64,000 nucleotides of DNA from Polymorphobacter_B sp038225475. GTDB taxonomy: Bacteria > Pseudomonadota > Alphaproteobacteria > Sphingomonadales > Sphingomonadaceae. The translations under genes were made by a program, and so were the position numbers. Under the pieces are notes generated by a model. That model had not been told where the DNA came from, searched no databases, and saw only the letters and a list, made by a program, of their open reading frames with translations. The stretch covers positions 1 to 64,000 of the forward strand of contig JBBRRA010000010.1 of the NCBI GenBank assembly GCA_038225475.1, given 5' to 3'. Position 1 is the first letter of the stretch; each line of letters begins with the position of its first letter. Shown here in pieces: positions 44,276-53,140 of the stretch.

Positions 44276-45279
44276 CAGGCAGCGCGCGCCGACAGTGCGG
44301 CCTCGGCCTCGGCGACCAGTTCGGCGATGATCGTCGCCACCGGCAGTTCGGCGGTGACCATGCCGACCGATTGCCCCGCCATCAGCGAGCCGGTGTCGAC
44401 ATCGCCCTCGACCACCGCGCGGCGCAGCGCCCCCGCCCAGTAATGTTCGATCTCGAGCTGCCCCGCGGCAAGTTCGATCAGCCCGGCATCGACACGCGCG
44501 GCGACTTCGCGCTGCTTGGCGTTGAACGCGTCCGACCCGGCATTCTTCAGCGCGCGCACCGGAATCACCGGCAGCCGCGGATCGATCTGGACGCTCGACA
44601 CCGCGTCGCGCGCGTTGGCGCGGATAAAGGCGCGCTTGAAATTGGCGTGCGCGACGCTTTCGGTGGCGGCGGCAAAGCGCGTGCCGAGCTGGACGCCGCT
44701 GGCCCCCATTTCAAGATAGGCGGCAATCGCCGACCCGCGCCCGATGCCGCCCGCGACGAACACCGGGACCGCGTCGATCACCGGCAGGATTTCCTGCGCG
44801 AGCACACTGGTCGATACCGGGCCGATGTGGCCACCGGCCTCCGACCCTTCGATGACCAGCGCATCGACGCCGGCGCGGACGAGCTTTTTGGCGATCGCGG
44901 GCACCGGTGCAAAGCACATCAGCTTGGCCCCGCTCGCCTTGATCGCCTCGATCGCGCCGCCCGGCGGCAGGCCCCCCGCGAGCACGACATGCCCGACCCG
45001 GTGGTTGGCGCACACCGCGATCAGCTCGCTCATCAGCGGGTGCAGCGTGATCAGATTGACGCCGAACGGTTTGTCGGTCAGCGCGCGGGTCGCGGCGATC
45101 TCGGCATCGAGCAGGGCGGGCGTCATCGATCCGCACGCGATCACGCCGAAGCCGCCGGCGTTGCTGATCGCCGACACCAGATGCCGCTCGCTGACCCACG
45201 TCATCGCGCCCGCCATGATCGCGGTCGGCGTGCCGAGGAACGCGGTGCCGCGCGCCCACAACTGGTCGAGCCGCGTCAT
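44275..45279 (-). CDS. Nitronate monooxygenase (2-nitropropane dioxygenase family)
   Basis: A 334-residue FMN-dependent TIM-barrel enzyme. Visible parts: the N-terminal IMAGAMTWVSERHLVSAISNAGGFG, GVNLITLHP, the flavin-phosphate region VIEGSEAGGHIGP, FVAGGIGRGSAIAAYLEMGA and QLGTRFAAATES. Such proteins oxidise nitronates (for example propionate 3-nitronate) and are often general flavoproteins. The ATG overlaps the lysC stop by four bases and its stop overlaps the ptsP start. Its link to lysine synthesis or the nitrogen PTS is not explained by known pathways. Confidence 0.9.
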   Translation of the reverse strand: MTRLDQLWARGTAFLGTPTAIMAGAMTWVSERHLVSAISNAGGFGVIACGSMTPALLDAEIAATRALTDKPFGVNLITLHPLMSELIAVCANHRVGHVVLAGGLPPGGAIEAIKASGAKLMCFAPVPAIAKKLVRAGVDALVIEGSEAGGHIGPVSTSVLAQEILPVIDAVPVFVAGGIGRGSAIAAYLEMGASGVQLGTRFAAATESVAHANFKRAFIRANARDAVSSVQIDPRLPVIPVRALKNAGSDAFNAKQREVAARVDAGLIELAAGQLEIEHYWAGALRRAVVEGDVDTGSLMAGQSVGMVTAELPVATIIAELVAEAEAALSARAA

Positions 45280-46496
45280 GCCGCATCCAATCCATAGGCG
45301 GTGTGCAGCACGCGCACCGCGAGTTCGGTATATTCCTCGGCGATCAGCACGCTGACCTTGATCTCGGACGTGGTGATCGCCTGAATGTTGATGCCGCGGT
45401 CGGCGAGCGCGCGGAACATCGTGACGGCGACGCCGGCGTGGCTGCGCATGCCGACGCCGACCACCGAAATCTTCGCGACCGCATCGTCCGACAGGATCTT
45501 GGCATAGCCGATGCTGTCCTTCATCCGCGCCAGCACGTCCTGGCTCAACGCCAGTTCGGTGCGCGGCACGGTAAAGGTGACGTCGGTGGTGCCCGCGACA
45601 TAGGCGATGTTCTGGACGATCATGTCGACGTTGACGTTGGCATCGGCCAGCGGCCCGAAGATCGCCGCGACGATGCCCGGGCGGTCGGGCACGCCCGCCA
45701 CCGTGATTTTGGCTTCGTTGCGGTTATAGGCGACGCCGGCGATCAATTCCTGTTCCACGATTTCATCCTCATCGACCACCATCGTCCCCGGCGTATCGTT
45801 GAACGACGATAGCACCTGAACGCGCACTTTTTCCTTCATCGCAAGCTCGACCGATCGCGTTTGCAACACCTTGGCTCCGACGCTCGCGAGTTCGAGCATT
45901 TCTTCATAGGTGATCTGCGTCAGTTTGCGCGCCTTGGGAACAATCCGCGGATCGGTGGTATAGACGCCGTCGACATCGGTATAGATATCGCAACGGTCGG
46001 CCTTGAGCGCGGCCGCAAGCGCCACCGCACTGGTATCCGAGCCGCCGCGCCCCAGCGTGGTGACGCGACCGTCGAAGCCGATGCCCTGAAACCCCGGCAT
46101 TACCGCGACGCTGCCGCTGGCCATCGCGGCGCGCACTTCGCTGGTGTCGATATCCTGAATGCGCGCCGAGCTGTGCGCGTCCGACGTCCGTACCGGCAGC
46201 TGCCAGCCGAGCCATGACCGCGCGGGAACCCCGGCCGCCTGCAGCGCGATCGCCAGCAGCCCGGCGGTGACCTGTTCGCCGCTGGCGACGACGACGTCAT
46301 ATTCGCGCGCATCGGCAAGCGGCGACGCTTCGCGGCAAAACCCGACCAGCCGATCGGTCTCGCCCGCCATTGCCGAGACGACGACCGCGACCTCGTTGCC
46401 ACGCGCGACCTCGGCCTTGACGCGCGCTGCGACGCCGCGAATGCGTTCGGTCCCGGCCATCGAGGTGCCGCCGAATTTCATGACGATGCGAGCCAT
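45276..46496 (-). CDS. lysC: Aspartate kinase
   Basis: A 406-residue kinase that phosphorylates aspartate, the first step to lysine, threonine and methionine. The N-terminal KFGGTSMAGTERIRGVAARV is the substrate and ATP site. LGRGGSDTSAVALAAALKADRCDIYTDVDGVYTTDPRIV follows in the catalytic core. Two ACT domains (about residues 265-340 and 345-400) give feedback control by lysine or threonine. The protein has the length of single-domain alphaproteobacterial aspartokinases. It is divergent from ubiG, with 108 bases between start codons, and heads the lysC-NMO-ptsP operon. Confidence 0.95.
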   Translation of the reverse strand: MARIVMKFGGTSMAGTERIRGVAARVKAEVARGNEVAVVVSAMAGETDRLVGFCREASPLADAREYDVVVASGEQVTAGLLAIALQAAGVPARSWLGWQLPVRTSDAHSSARIQDIDTSEVRAAMASGSVAVMPGFQGIGFDGRVTTLGRGGSDTSAVALAAALKADRCDIYTDVDGVYTTDPRIVPKARKLTQITYEEMLELASVGAKVLQTRSVELAMKEKVRVQVLSSFNDTPGTMVVDEDEIVEQELIAGVAYNRNEAKITVAGVPDRPGIVAAIFGPLADANVNVDMIVQNIAYVAGTTDVTFTVPRTELALSQDVLARMKDSIGYAKILSDDAVAKISVVGVGMRSHAGVAVTMFRALADRGINIQAITTSEIKVSVLIAEEYTELAVRVLHTAYGLDAA

Positions 46497-46604
46497 GCGG
46501 CGCTATCGAATCCTAACTGTGGCACTGCGCTGGGTTGCGGTGTGTGGCGCGGTGATAGAAACATGGCGCGCATTAGGCAACCGAACGCCGCGACGAGGGA
46601 CACC

Positions 46605-47333
46605 ATGGCCAGCGCGCCCAGTATCAATCCGGCCGAGGCCGCGTTCTTCGGCAAGCTGGCCGCCGACTGGTGGAACCCGCACGGCAGTTCGGCGATGCTG
46701 CACCGGATTAACCCGGTGCGGCTGGGGTATATCCGCACGCACGCGGTGACGCATTTCGCGCGCGCCGCCAGCGACCGCCACGCGCTCGCCGGGCTGCGCG
46801 CGCTCGATGTCGGCTGCGGAGCCGGGCTGGTCACCGAGCCGCTGGCGCGGATGGGGGCGACCGTCACCGGGCTCGACGCGGCGGCGGACAATATCGCGGT
46901 GGCGACATTGCACGGCGACGGGCTGGGCATCGACTATCGCTGCGGCGCGGTCGAGGCGCTTGCCGCCGAGGCGGCGCGGTTCGACCTGATCACCTGCCTC
47001 GAAGTCATCGAGCATGTCGCCGACCGCGCCAGCTTCCTCGCCAGCCTTGCGACGCTGCTCGCCCCCGGCGGGCTGCTGATCGTGTCGACGCCCAATCGCA
47101 CGCCGCTGTCGTATGCCACGCTGATCGTCGGCGCGGAGCGCGTGCTACGCACGATCCCGCGCGGCGCGCACGACTGGCAGCAGTTCGTGACGCCCGATGA
47201 ACTGACCGCCGAGCTTGGCACGGCCGGGCTGCGCGTCACCGATTCCACCGGGCTGACATGGCGGCCGGGGGCAGGCATTGCCCTCGGCCGCGATGTTTCG
47301 GTCAACTATCTGCTGACGGCGGTCGCCGCTTAG
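46605..47333 (+). CDS. ubiG: Bifunctional ubiquinone O-methyltransferase UbiG
   Basis: A 242-residue SAM methyltransferase that does both O-methylation steps of ubiquinone synthesis. The N-terminal FFGKLAADWWNPHGSSAMLHRINPVRLGYI is diagnostic of UbiG. SAM motif I is LRALDVGCGAGLVTEPLARMG, then LITCLEVIEHV and SLATLLAPGGLLIVSTPNRT. The start is the ATG reading MASAPSINP with GAGGGA upstream; an in-frame ATG 42 bases earlier is possible but has a weaker ribosome-binding site. Standard length. Confidence 0.95.
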   Translation: MASAPSINPAEAAFFGKLAADWWNPHGSSAMLHRINPVRLGYIRTHAVTHFARAASDRHALAGLRALDVGCGAGLVTEPLARMGATVTGLDAAADNIAVATLHGDGLGIDYRCGAVEALAAEAARFDLITCLEVIEHVADRASFLASLATLLAPGGLLIVSTPNRTPLSYATLIVGAERVLRTIPRGAHDWQQFVTPDELTAELGTAGLRVTDSTGLTWRPGAGIALGRDVSVNYLLTAVAA

Positions 47334-47839
47334 TAGAAGCGGTTGGGAACAACCTGCAGCACCGCGCCGTCGCGGAAGCGGATCAACACGGCATCAGAAC
47401 CATAGCGAACCCAGCGCACGCCGCGATACGGCACCGGCGGCAGGCGATAGGCGAACGGATCGGCGATCCAGTACCGCTGCTCATAATAGGAGCGCGGGAA
47501 GATCGATCCGACCGCCCAGCTGCGATAGGCATAGCCGCGTGGGGCGTAATAGCGCCCGGCCTCGAACCGGTCCTCGCGGCGTTCATTGCGGTACCGCTCG
47601 CCGTCGCGGTGATCGCCGTCGCGGCGGTCCCAGTTGCGGTGGTCACCGTCGCGGTGGTCGCGGTGATCCCAATCCCGGTGATCGCCGTCCCGGTGGTCCC
47701 CGTCACGGTGGTCCCCCTCACGGTGATCGCCGTCGCGGTGCTCATAGCCGCCGTCACGGCGGTCGTGTTCTTGCGCCGGGGCCACCGCTGGCATGGCGAG
47801 CGCCGCCAGCGTCAGCGCCGCGACAAAATAGGTACGCAT
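47330..47839 (-). CDS. RcnB family exported protein with Gly-Asp-His-Arg repeats
   Basis: A 169-residue exported protein. After the signal peptide (MRTYFVAALTLAALAMPAVA) comes a low-complexity tract of about ten GDHRD-like pentads at residues 33-80. The C-terminal RcnB domain follows (RYWIADPFAYRLPPVPYRGVRWVRYGSDAVLI). RcnB in E. coli modulates periplasmic nickel and cobalt levels; here the His/Asp-rich repeats could bind metal ions, which is inference. The gene ends overlapping the ubiG stop by four bases and begins 60 bases from chrA, the chromate exporter. The repeat length likely varies between strains. Confidence 0.82.
   Translation of the reverse strand: MRTYFVAALTLAALAMPAVAPAQEHDRRDGGYEHRDGDHREGDHRDGDHRDGDHRDWDHRDHRDGDHRNWDRRDGDHRDGERYRNERREDRFEAGRYYAPRGYAYRSWAVGSIFPRSYYEQRYWIADPFAYRLPPVPYRGVRWVRYGSDAVLIRFRDGAVLQVVPNRFY
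47600..47743 (-). repeat. Tandem 15-base coding repeats in the RcnB gene
   Basis: About ten imperfect copies of a unit coding for Gly-Asp-His-Arg-Asp (or a Trp/Asp variant) lie in tandem within this stretch. The units keep the reading frame. Such tracts are prone to slippage and copy-number change. Confidence 0.7.
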
Positions 47840-47899
47840 GGTCTACTCCTTGCAGGGCAAGCCCGAAGCCGGGCTCAGCGCACTTAATGCGATTGCGCC

Positions 47900-49183
47900 T
47901 TAACCGGTGCTTGCCAGCTGCAGCGCCACGCCGGCGGCCGTCCCCAGCGCAAGCACCCCCGCGAGGCCGAGCCGGGTCCGGGTCAGCAGCAGCAGCGCCG
48001 CCGCCGCAAGGATCGCCGCCGCAACATCGATGCCGCCCGACGGCACCCACAGTCGCAGCGGCCCCCAGTGCCGCGCCTCGACACGCTGGAACAGCACGTG
48101 CAGCGCGAACCACAGCGCAAGGTTCGCCATCACGCCGACGATGCTCGCGGTGATCGCCGCCAGCGCGCGCGACGGGCCGGGACGCGTGCTCAACCGGTCG
48201 AGGTGCGGGGCGAGCGCGAACACCCACAGGAACGACGGCACGAACATCACCCACACCACCAGCGCCATGCCGAGCGCGGTGCCGATCCACGCGCTCGGCC
48301 ACGGCCCGGCAAGGCCATGCCCGGCGACGCCGCCAACGAACTGGAACACCAGCACCAGCGGCCCCGGCGTGGTTTCGGCCAGCCCCAGCCCGTCGAGCAT
48401 CGCAGCCGGTGTCAGCCAGTGCCACGCGCCGACGGCGGCCTGCGCCACATATGCCAGCGCGGCATAGGCACCGCCAAAGCTGAACGCCGCGACGCGCATG
48501 AAAAAGCCGCCGAGCAGCGTCAGCGGATGGCCGGGCCCCAGCCACAGCGCGCAGCCAGCGACCGGCGCGCTCCACAGCAATGCCCAGCCTGCCGCGACCA
48601 GCGCCGACCGCCGCCAACTCGCGGTATCGGTGGCGGCTGGCGGCGGCGCATCGGCGCTGCGCCCGGCCCAGCCGATTGCCCCGGCGATCAGCACGACCAG
48701 CGGGAACGGCGCATCGAGCAGCCACAGCGCCGCAAACGCCGCCGCCGCGAGCGCCCATGCCCGGCCCCCATGCAGCGCGCGCCGCGCGATCCGCCACAGC
48801 GCCTGCGCGACGACGGCGACGACGACCGCCTGAATGCCGCGAAACCCCGCGATGACCAGCGGCTGCGTGCCGAATGCCAAATATCCCGCCGTCAGCAGCG
48901 CCATCACCAGCGCGCCCGGCAGCACGAACAGGCTGCCCGCAATGACACCGCCGCGCACGCCGCGCAGCCGCCAGCCGCACCAGACGCTGAGCTGCTGCGC
49001 CTCGGGCCCCGGCAGCAGCATGCAAAAGTTGAGCGCGCGCAGGAAGGCGTCGTCGTCGATCCAGCCGCGCCGCTCGACCACTTCGCGGTGGATCAGCGCA
49101 ATCTGCCCCGCCGGCCCGCCGAAACTGAGCAGCCCGATGCGCAGCCAGAGCTGGGTGAAATTCGGGTGGGAATCAGGCGGCAT
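47900..49183 (-). CDS. chrA: Chromate efflux transporter ChrA
   Basis: A 427-residue long-chain CHR-family transporter that exports chromate, driven by proton motive force. The two homologous CHR halves are visible: the N-terminal one has LLSFGGPAGQIALIHREVV near residue 16 and LPGPEAQQLSVW, and the C-terminal one has AAFSFGGAYAALAYV and LAETTPGPLVLVFQFVG. About ten hydrophobic helices. The substrate-binding FGGP and PGP motifs are intact. No chromate regulator (chrB) is beside it. Together with the adjacent RcnB gene it suggests a small metal-handling patch. Confidence 0.9.
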   Translation of the reverse strand: MPPDSHPNFTQLWLRIGLLSFGGPAGQIALIHREVVERRGWIDDDAFLRALNFCMLLPGPEAQQLSVWCGWRLRGVRGGVIAGSLFVLPGALVMALLTAGYLAFGTQPLVIAGFRGIQAVVVAVVAQALWRIARRALHGGRAWALAAAAFAALWLLDAPFPLVVLIAGAIGWAGRSADAPPPAATDTASWRRSALVAAGWALLWSAPVAGCALWLGPGHPLTLLGGFFMRVAAFSFGGAYAALAYVAQAAVGAWHWLTPAAMLDGLGLAETTPGPLVLVFQFVGGVAGHGLAGPWPSAWIGTALGMALVVWVMFVPSFLWVFALAPHLDRLSTRPGPSRALAAITASIVGVMANLALWFALHVLFQRVEARHWGPLRLWVPSGGIDVAAAILAAAALLLLTRTRLGLAGVLALGTAAGVALQLASTG

Positions 49184-49244
49184 GTCGCCTGCCTGATGTC
49201 ACATCCGCGCCGCTTCGTCATTCGCGCTTTCGCGGCACCGACGA

Positions 49245-50039
49245 CTAGAGAAACCGCGCCACCACGTCGCGGTAGCTGCGGCTGACTTTGACCTGCGTGC
49301 CCGAGCCGAGCACGAGGAAACATTCGCCGTTGGTATGCGGCTTGACCGATTTGACGTTGTCGAGGTTGACGATCGTCGAGCGGTGGATGCGCTGGAAACG
49401 GCGCGGGTCGAGGCGCTTTTCAAGATCCTTCATCGTCTCGCGCAGGATCAGCGTCTGGTCGGCGGTGTAAATGCACATGTAGTCGCCCGCGGCATCGATG
49501 CGCTCGATGTCGTCGACCTCGACGCGGAAGATCTGCCCGCGGTCCTTGATGTTGATGACGCGTTCGAAGCGGTTGGCGGCGGGGGTGTCATTGCCGTTCG
49601 TCTCGGGCATCGCCTCGGGGGCCACCTCGGCGAGGATTTCCTTCAACCGCCCGCTTTCCTCGCAGCTGCGCTTTTCGGTCAGCCGCAGCCGCACGCGCTC
49701 GATCGTCGCTGCCAGCCGGTCCTCCTCGACCGGCTTCATCAGATAGTCGACCGCATGCGCTTCGAAGGCCTTCAGCGCGTGTTCGATATAGGCGGTGACA
49801 AACACGAACAGCGGTGGCTCGACTTCGGCGAGGCCGCTGATCACCGAAAATCCGTCGAAGCTCGGCATCTGGATGTCGAGGAAGACGAGGTCGGGCTTGA
49901 GTGTCTTGATGGCGCGAACCGCCTCGCGTCCGTTGACGCAGCGTTCGATGATCTCGACGTCGTCGAAAGCCGCCAGCCGCAGCTCGAGCCCCTGAATGGC
50001 GAGGCGTTCGTCGTCGACCAGGATGGTGCGTATCGTCAT
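49245..50039 (-). CDS. LytTR family response regulator
   Basis: A 264-residue response regulator. The receiver domain is residues 1-120, with the phospho-acceptor Asp in DLVFLDIQMPSFDG near residue 54 and the Thr/Lys switch in VFVTAYIEHALK and DYLMKPVEEDRL. The C-terminal LytTR DNA-binding domain has INIKDRGQIFRVEVDDIERIDAAGDY and RIHRSTIVNLDNVKSV. It follows the histidine kinase gene by 32 bases on the same strand, so they form one two-component system. Targets are unknown; this class often controls exported or membrane proteins. Confidence 0.93.
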   Translation of the reverse strand: MTIRTILVDDERLAIQGLELRLAAFDDVEIIERCVNGREAVRAIKTLKPDLVFLDIQMPSFDGFSVISGLAEVEPPLFVFVTAYIEHALKAFEAHAVDYLMKPVEEDRLAATIERVRLRLTEKRSCEESGRLKEILAEVAPEAMPETNGNDTPAANRFERVINIKDRGQIFRVEVDDIERIDAAGDYMCIYTADQTLILRETMKDLEKRLDPRRFQRIHRSTIVNLDNVKSVKPHTNGECFLVLGSGTQVKVSRSYRDVVARFL

Positions 50040-50071
50040 AGTGCCGGTTCCTCGGGCGGGCCAGCCGAAGC

Positions 50072-51211
50072 CTAGGCCGCCAGGTTGCTCTGCACCCCCG
50101 CGGGTCCATCGTTCGACTTGCCTTCGAACGTCTGGAACGGAATATCGATGAGCACGATCATGCCATGCGGATGATTATGCTCAAGTTCAAACCGATGATC
50201 GTCGCCATACGCCTGCACCAGCCGGTCACGGATGTTGGGCAGGCCCACGCCTGTTCCCGATGTAGGCAGTTGTTCCTCGCCTTGCAACGTGCCCGACGGG
50301 CCGGGGCCAGTATCGGCGACGGTAATCACCAGTCGGTCGCCCATCCGCCGGGCGTCGATATGGATGTCGGCGCCGTCTTCCTGTGGGGTAACGGCATATT
50401 TGATCGCATTCTCGACGATCGGCTGGAGCAGCAGCGACGGCAGCCGCCCGGCCATCGCATCGGGGGCGATGTCGAAGCGCGTCCGCAGCCGCTCCTCGAA
50501 GCGCGTGCGCTCGATGTCGAGGTACAGCTTGAGCGCCTCCGCCTCCTGCGCCACGGTCGCCAGCCCCTCGCGCTCGCCGACCAGGCTGTAGCGCAGGAAC
50601 GACGACAGCCGCGACAGCATCGCATTGGCCCGCTCGGTCTGTTTCAGCAGCACCAGCGTCGAGATCGAATTGAGCGTGTTGAACAGGAAATGCGGGTTGA
50701 GCTGATAGCGCAGCATCTCGAGCTGCGCCGAGTTCGCCTGCGCCGACACCTTGAGCATCCGCTCCGACTGCGCCGCGAGCAGCAGGTAATAGTTGATGCC
50801 GTAATACAGCCCGGTCCACGCCGCGAGCACCGACGAATCGAGCAGGATCGCGCCGAAGAACTCGATCCCCTGCGGCCGCAGCCCCGGCGCATAAAAGGTC
50901 GCGTGCGCCCAGACTTCGAGCACCGAAAACAGCGCCGAACCGACCGCCAGCAGCAGCAGCGTCAGCGTCCAGATATACACCGGGCGCATCGCGATGGTGC
51001 GGCGGTACGCGGCCGCCATCAGCAGCGTCAGCGAAAACCCCGTCGCGGTGACGATGATCGTCGGCAGGATGAACGCCAGCCCCATGCGGTTCGCCAGCCC
51101 GCCGAGCGTGCGCAACACGAAATACGCCGTCCAGCCGCCGCCCTGAAGAATCCAGAACGCGCGGTTCTTGTCGGCAAAGAACGTCTGGTTGCGAAGCGAG
51201 GTCAGCGGCAT
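50072..51211 (-). CDS. LytS/YehU-type sensor histidine kinase
   Basis: A 379-residue membrane sensor kinase of the His_kinase family (pfam06580 type). Four to five membrane helices occupy about residues 20-150. The cytoplasmic part carries the phosphorylated His in LRYQLNPHFLFNTLNSIS near residue 175. The ATPase domain contains LQPIVENAIKYAVTP, then ITVADTGPGPSG and GTGVGLPNIRDRL. There is no clear periplasmic sensor domain, so it may sense in the membrane. It is co-transcribed with the LytTR regulator. The gene upstream (ferredoxin) is 33 bases away on the same strand. Confidence 0.92.
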   Translation of the reverse strand: MPLTSLRNQTFFADKNRAFWILQGGGWTAYFVLRTLGGLANRMGLAFILPTIIVTATGFSLTLLMAAAYRRTIAMRPVYIWTLTLLLLAVGSALFSVLEVWAHATFYAPGLRPQGIEFFGAILLDSSVLAAWTGLYYGINYYLLLAAQSERMLKVSAQANSAQLEMLRYQLNPHFLFNTLNSISTLVLLKQTERANAMLSRLSSFLRYSLVGEREGLATVAQEAEALKLYLDIERTRFEERLRTRFDIAPDAMAGRLPSLLLQPIVENAIKYAVTPQEDGADIHIDARRMGDRLVITVADTGPGPSGTLQGEEQLPTSGTGVGLPNIRDRLVQAYGDDHRFELEHNHPHGMIVLIDIPFQTFEGKSNDGPAGVQSNLAA

Positions 51212-51244
51212 GTGAACGCTTCTAGCAGCTTGGCACCGCTAACG

Positions 51245-51562
51245 TCAGTCCTCGGGTGCAATCGTCACTGCAAGTCCGTCGAGCGCCGCGGTAAAGGCGA
51301 TCTGGCACGACAAACGGCTGTTTGCCGTGCGGTGGTCGGAGCTGTCGAGCAGGTCGCCCTCGTCGGTATTCGCCGGGCCGACGGCGGCGATCCACGCATC
51401 ATCGACGACCACATGGCAGGTCGCGCAGCTGCAGCAGCCGCCGCACAAGGCCAGCAACTCGTCGATACCGCCGTCGCGGATGATCTCCATGACCGAATGG
51501 CCGGCGGTGGCGGTCAGTGTGGAGGTACGGCCGGCGCGGTCGGTGACGAGGATCTTGGACAT
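51245..51562 (-). CDS. Adrenodoxin-type 2Fe-2S ferredoxin
   Basis: A 105-residue soluble electron carrier. The cluster ligands appear as ALCGGCCSCATCHVVV (three Cys in C-x5-C-x2-C spacing) and a fourth in SRLSCQIAF. It fits vertebrate-type ferredoxins that feed P450s or Rieske oxygenases; no redox partner is next to it. The start is ATG 51562. It is divergent from the alkA-like gene, with 71 bases between starts. Confidence 0.88.
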   Translation of the reverse strand: MSKILVTDRAGRTSTLTATAGHSVMEIIRDGGIDELLALCGGCCSCATCHVVVDDAWIAAVGPANTDEGDLLDSSDHRTANSRLSCQIAFTAALDGLAVTIAPED

Positions 51563-51633
51563 CGGGGGTTCCTGTCGACGGATGGAAGCTTGCTGCCTAT
51601 GAACAAGGTCGGGGACCGGATCAAGGAGTGGCC

Positions 51634-52251
51634 ATGGGCCTGAGTGCCGCACAGCTGAAGGCCGGGCTCGATGCCGTTGCGGCGCGCGAACCGCGGATTG
51701 CGGCAGCACTGGCGCGTGCGGGCTATCCGGAGGAACGCATTCGGGGGCGCGGCATGGTGACGTTGCTGCGCACCATCGTCGGGCAGCAGGTGTCGTTCAA
51801 GGCCGCCGACAGCATCTGGGCCAAGTGCGAGGCGATCGTCGGCGATGTTGCCGACCCGGCGCGCTGGCTGGCGCTGTCGGAGGCGGAGCTGCGCGCCGGC
51901 GGGCTGTCGCGGCAAAAGATCGGCTATATGCACAGCCTTGCCACTGCCACCGCGAGCGGCGCGCTCGATTTCGACGCACTCCCCGCCGACGATGAGGCGG
52001 CGATCGCCGCGCTGGTTGCGGTCAAGGGCATCGGGCGGTGGTCGGCGGAAATCTATCTGCTGTTTTCCGAAGGCCGGACCGATATCTGGCCGGCAGGCGA
52101 CCTTGCGGTGCAGATCGAGGTCGGGCGGATCATGGGGCTGGACGCCAAACCGACCGAAAAGGCGACGCGCGCGATCGCCGAAGCATGGGCCCCGCACCGC
52201 GGCGCGCTCGCGGTGTTCATGTGGCACAGCTATATGACGCCGGTGATCTGA
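51634..52251 (+). CDS. DNA-3-methyladenine glycosylase (AlkA-like HhH-GPD)
   Basis: A 205-residue DNA repair glycosylase that excises alkylated bases. The helix-hairpin-helix is ALVAVKGIGRWSAEIYLLF, followed by the catalytic Asp in WPAGDLAVQIEVGRIMG. It lacks the N-terminal AlkA_N domain, so it matches the short MAG/YfjP-like class. AAGGAG lies 5 bases before the ATG, which fixes the start; an in-frame GTG six bases earlier is less likely. The stop is immediately followed by the RNA methyltransferase GTG start. Confidence 0.88.
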   Translation: MGLSAAQLKAGLDAVAAREPRIAAALARAGYPEERIRGRGMVTLLRTIVGQQVSFKAADSIWAKCEAIVGDVADPARWLALSEAELRAGGLSRQKIGYMHSLATATASGALDFDALPADDEAAIAALVAVKGIGRWSAEIYLLFSEGRTDIWPAGDLAVQIEVGRIMGLDAKPTEKATRAIAEAWAPHRGALAVFMWHSYMTPVI

Positions 52252-52252
52252 G

Positions 52253-53053
52253 GTGGTCGAACGCCTGACCAGCCCCGCCAACCCGACGCTCAAGCGCATC
52301 CGGTCGCTGCGCGAAAAGAAGTTCCGCCGCAGCGAGGGGCTGTTCCTTGCCGAGGGGCTGCGCATCGTTGCCGAAGCGGTCGAGGCCGGGGTGGTTCCCG
52401 AAATGCTGGTGTTCGCCGACGATGCCGCGGCGCATCCGCTGGTCGAGCGGCTGGTGGCGATTACCGAGGCCGCAGGCGGGCACGCGATCGAAACCGACCG
52501 CGCGATGCTCCACAAGCTGACCGAAAAGGACAATCCGCAGGCGGTGGTCGGCGTGTTTCGCCAGCGTCTGACCCCGCTCGACCGGCTCGATCGCAGCCTA
52601 GCGCCGATCTGGATCGTCGCGCAGGCGTTGAAGGACCCCGGCAACCTTGGCACCATCCTGCGCACCGGCGATGCCGTCGGCGCGGGCGGCGTCATCCTGC
52701 TCGACGACGGCTGCGACCCGTTCAGCGTCGAAGCGGTGCGCGCCTCGATGGGCGCAGTGTTCACCCAAGCGCTGGTACAGACCAATGGCGCAGCGTTTTT
52801 TAATTGGGTCCGGCGCGGGCCGGGGCAGGTCATCGGCGCGTCGCTCGACACCGCGACCGACTTTCGCCACATCGTCTATGCCGCGCCGGTATTCGTGCTG
52901 ATGGGCAACGAACAGGCCGGCCTGCCGCCCGATTATGAAGCGCAATGCGACGCGCTGGCAAAGCTGCCGATGCGCGGCAAGGCCGACAGCCTGAACGTGG
53001 CGGTAGCGACGGCGGTGCTGCTGTACGAGGTGCTGCGGCAGGTCGAGGGCTAG
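52253..53053 (+). CDS. SpoU/TrmH family RNA methyltransferase
   Basis: A 266-residue SPOUT-class 2'-O-methyltransferase acting on rRNA or tRNA. The N-terminal substrate-binding part is LTSPANPTLKRIRSLREKKFR. The knotted SAM domain includes IWIVAQALKDPGNLGTILRTGDAVG, FVLMGNEQAGLPPDYEA and IPMRGKADSLNVAVATAVLLYE-like end (here LPMRGKADSLNVAVAT). The start is GTG just after the alkA-like stop. The exact RNA target is not predictable. Confidence 0.9.
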   Translation: MVERLTSPANPTLKRIRSLREKKFRRSEGLFLAEGLRIVAEAVEAGVVPEMLVFADDAAAHPLVERLVAITEAAGGHAIETDRAMLHKLTEKDNPQAVVGVFRQRLTPLDRLDRSLAPIWIVAQALKDPGNLGTILRTGDAVGAGGVILLDDGCDPFSVEAVRASMGAVFTQALVQTNGAAFFNWVRRGPGQVIGASLDTATDFRHIVYAAPVFVLMGNEQAGLPPDYEAQCDALAKLPMRGKADSLNVAVATAVLLYEVLRQVEG

Positions 53054-53056
53054 TAT

Positions 53057-53140
53057 TCAGCCGCCGGTTTTGTGCGGCCGGTGCTGGGCAAGCGGCGCCA
53101 TCGCGCTGGCAAACGATGGCTGCTTGCGACGTCGGCTCAT
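53057..53140 (-). CDS. 27-residue peptide coupled to rmuC
   Basis: A short frame starting MSRRRKQPSFASAM and ending in HKTGG. Its ATG overlaps the rmuC stop (ATGA). It is basic at the start and has no recognisable motif. It may be a real small gene or chance, since such overlaps occur frequently in GC-rich DNA. Confidence 0.3.
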   Translation of the reverse strand: MSRRRKQPSFASAMAPLAQHRPHKTGG

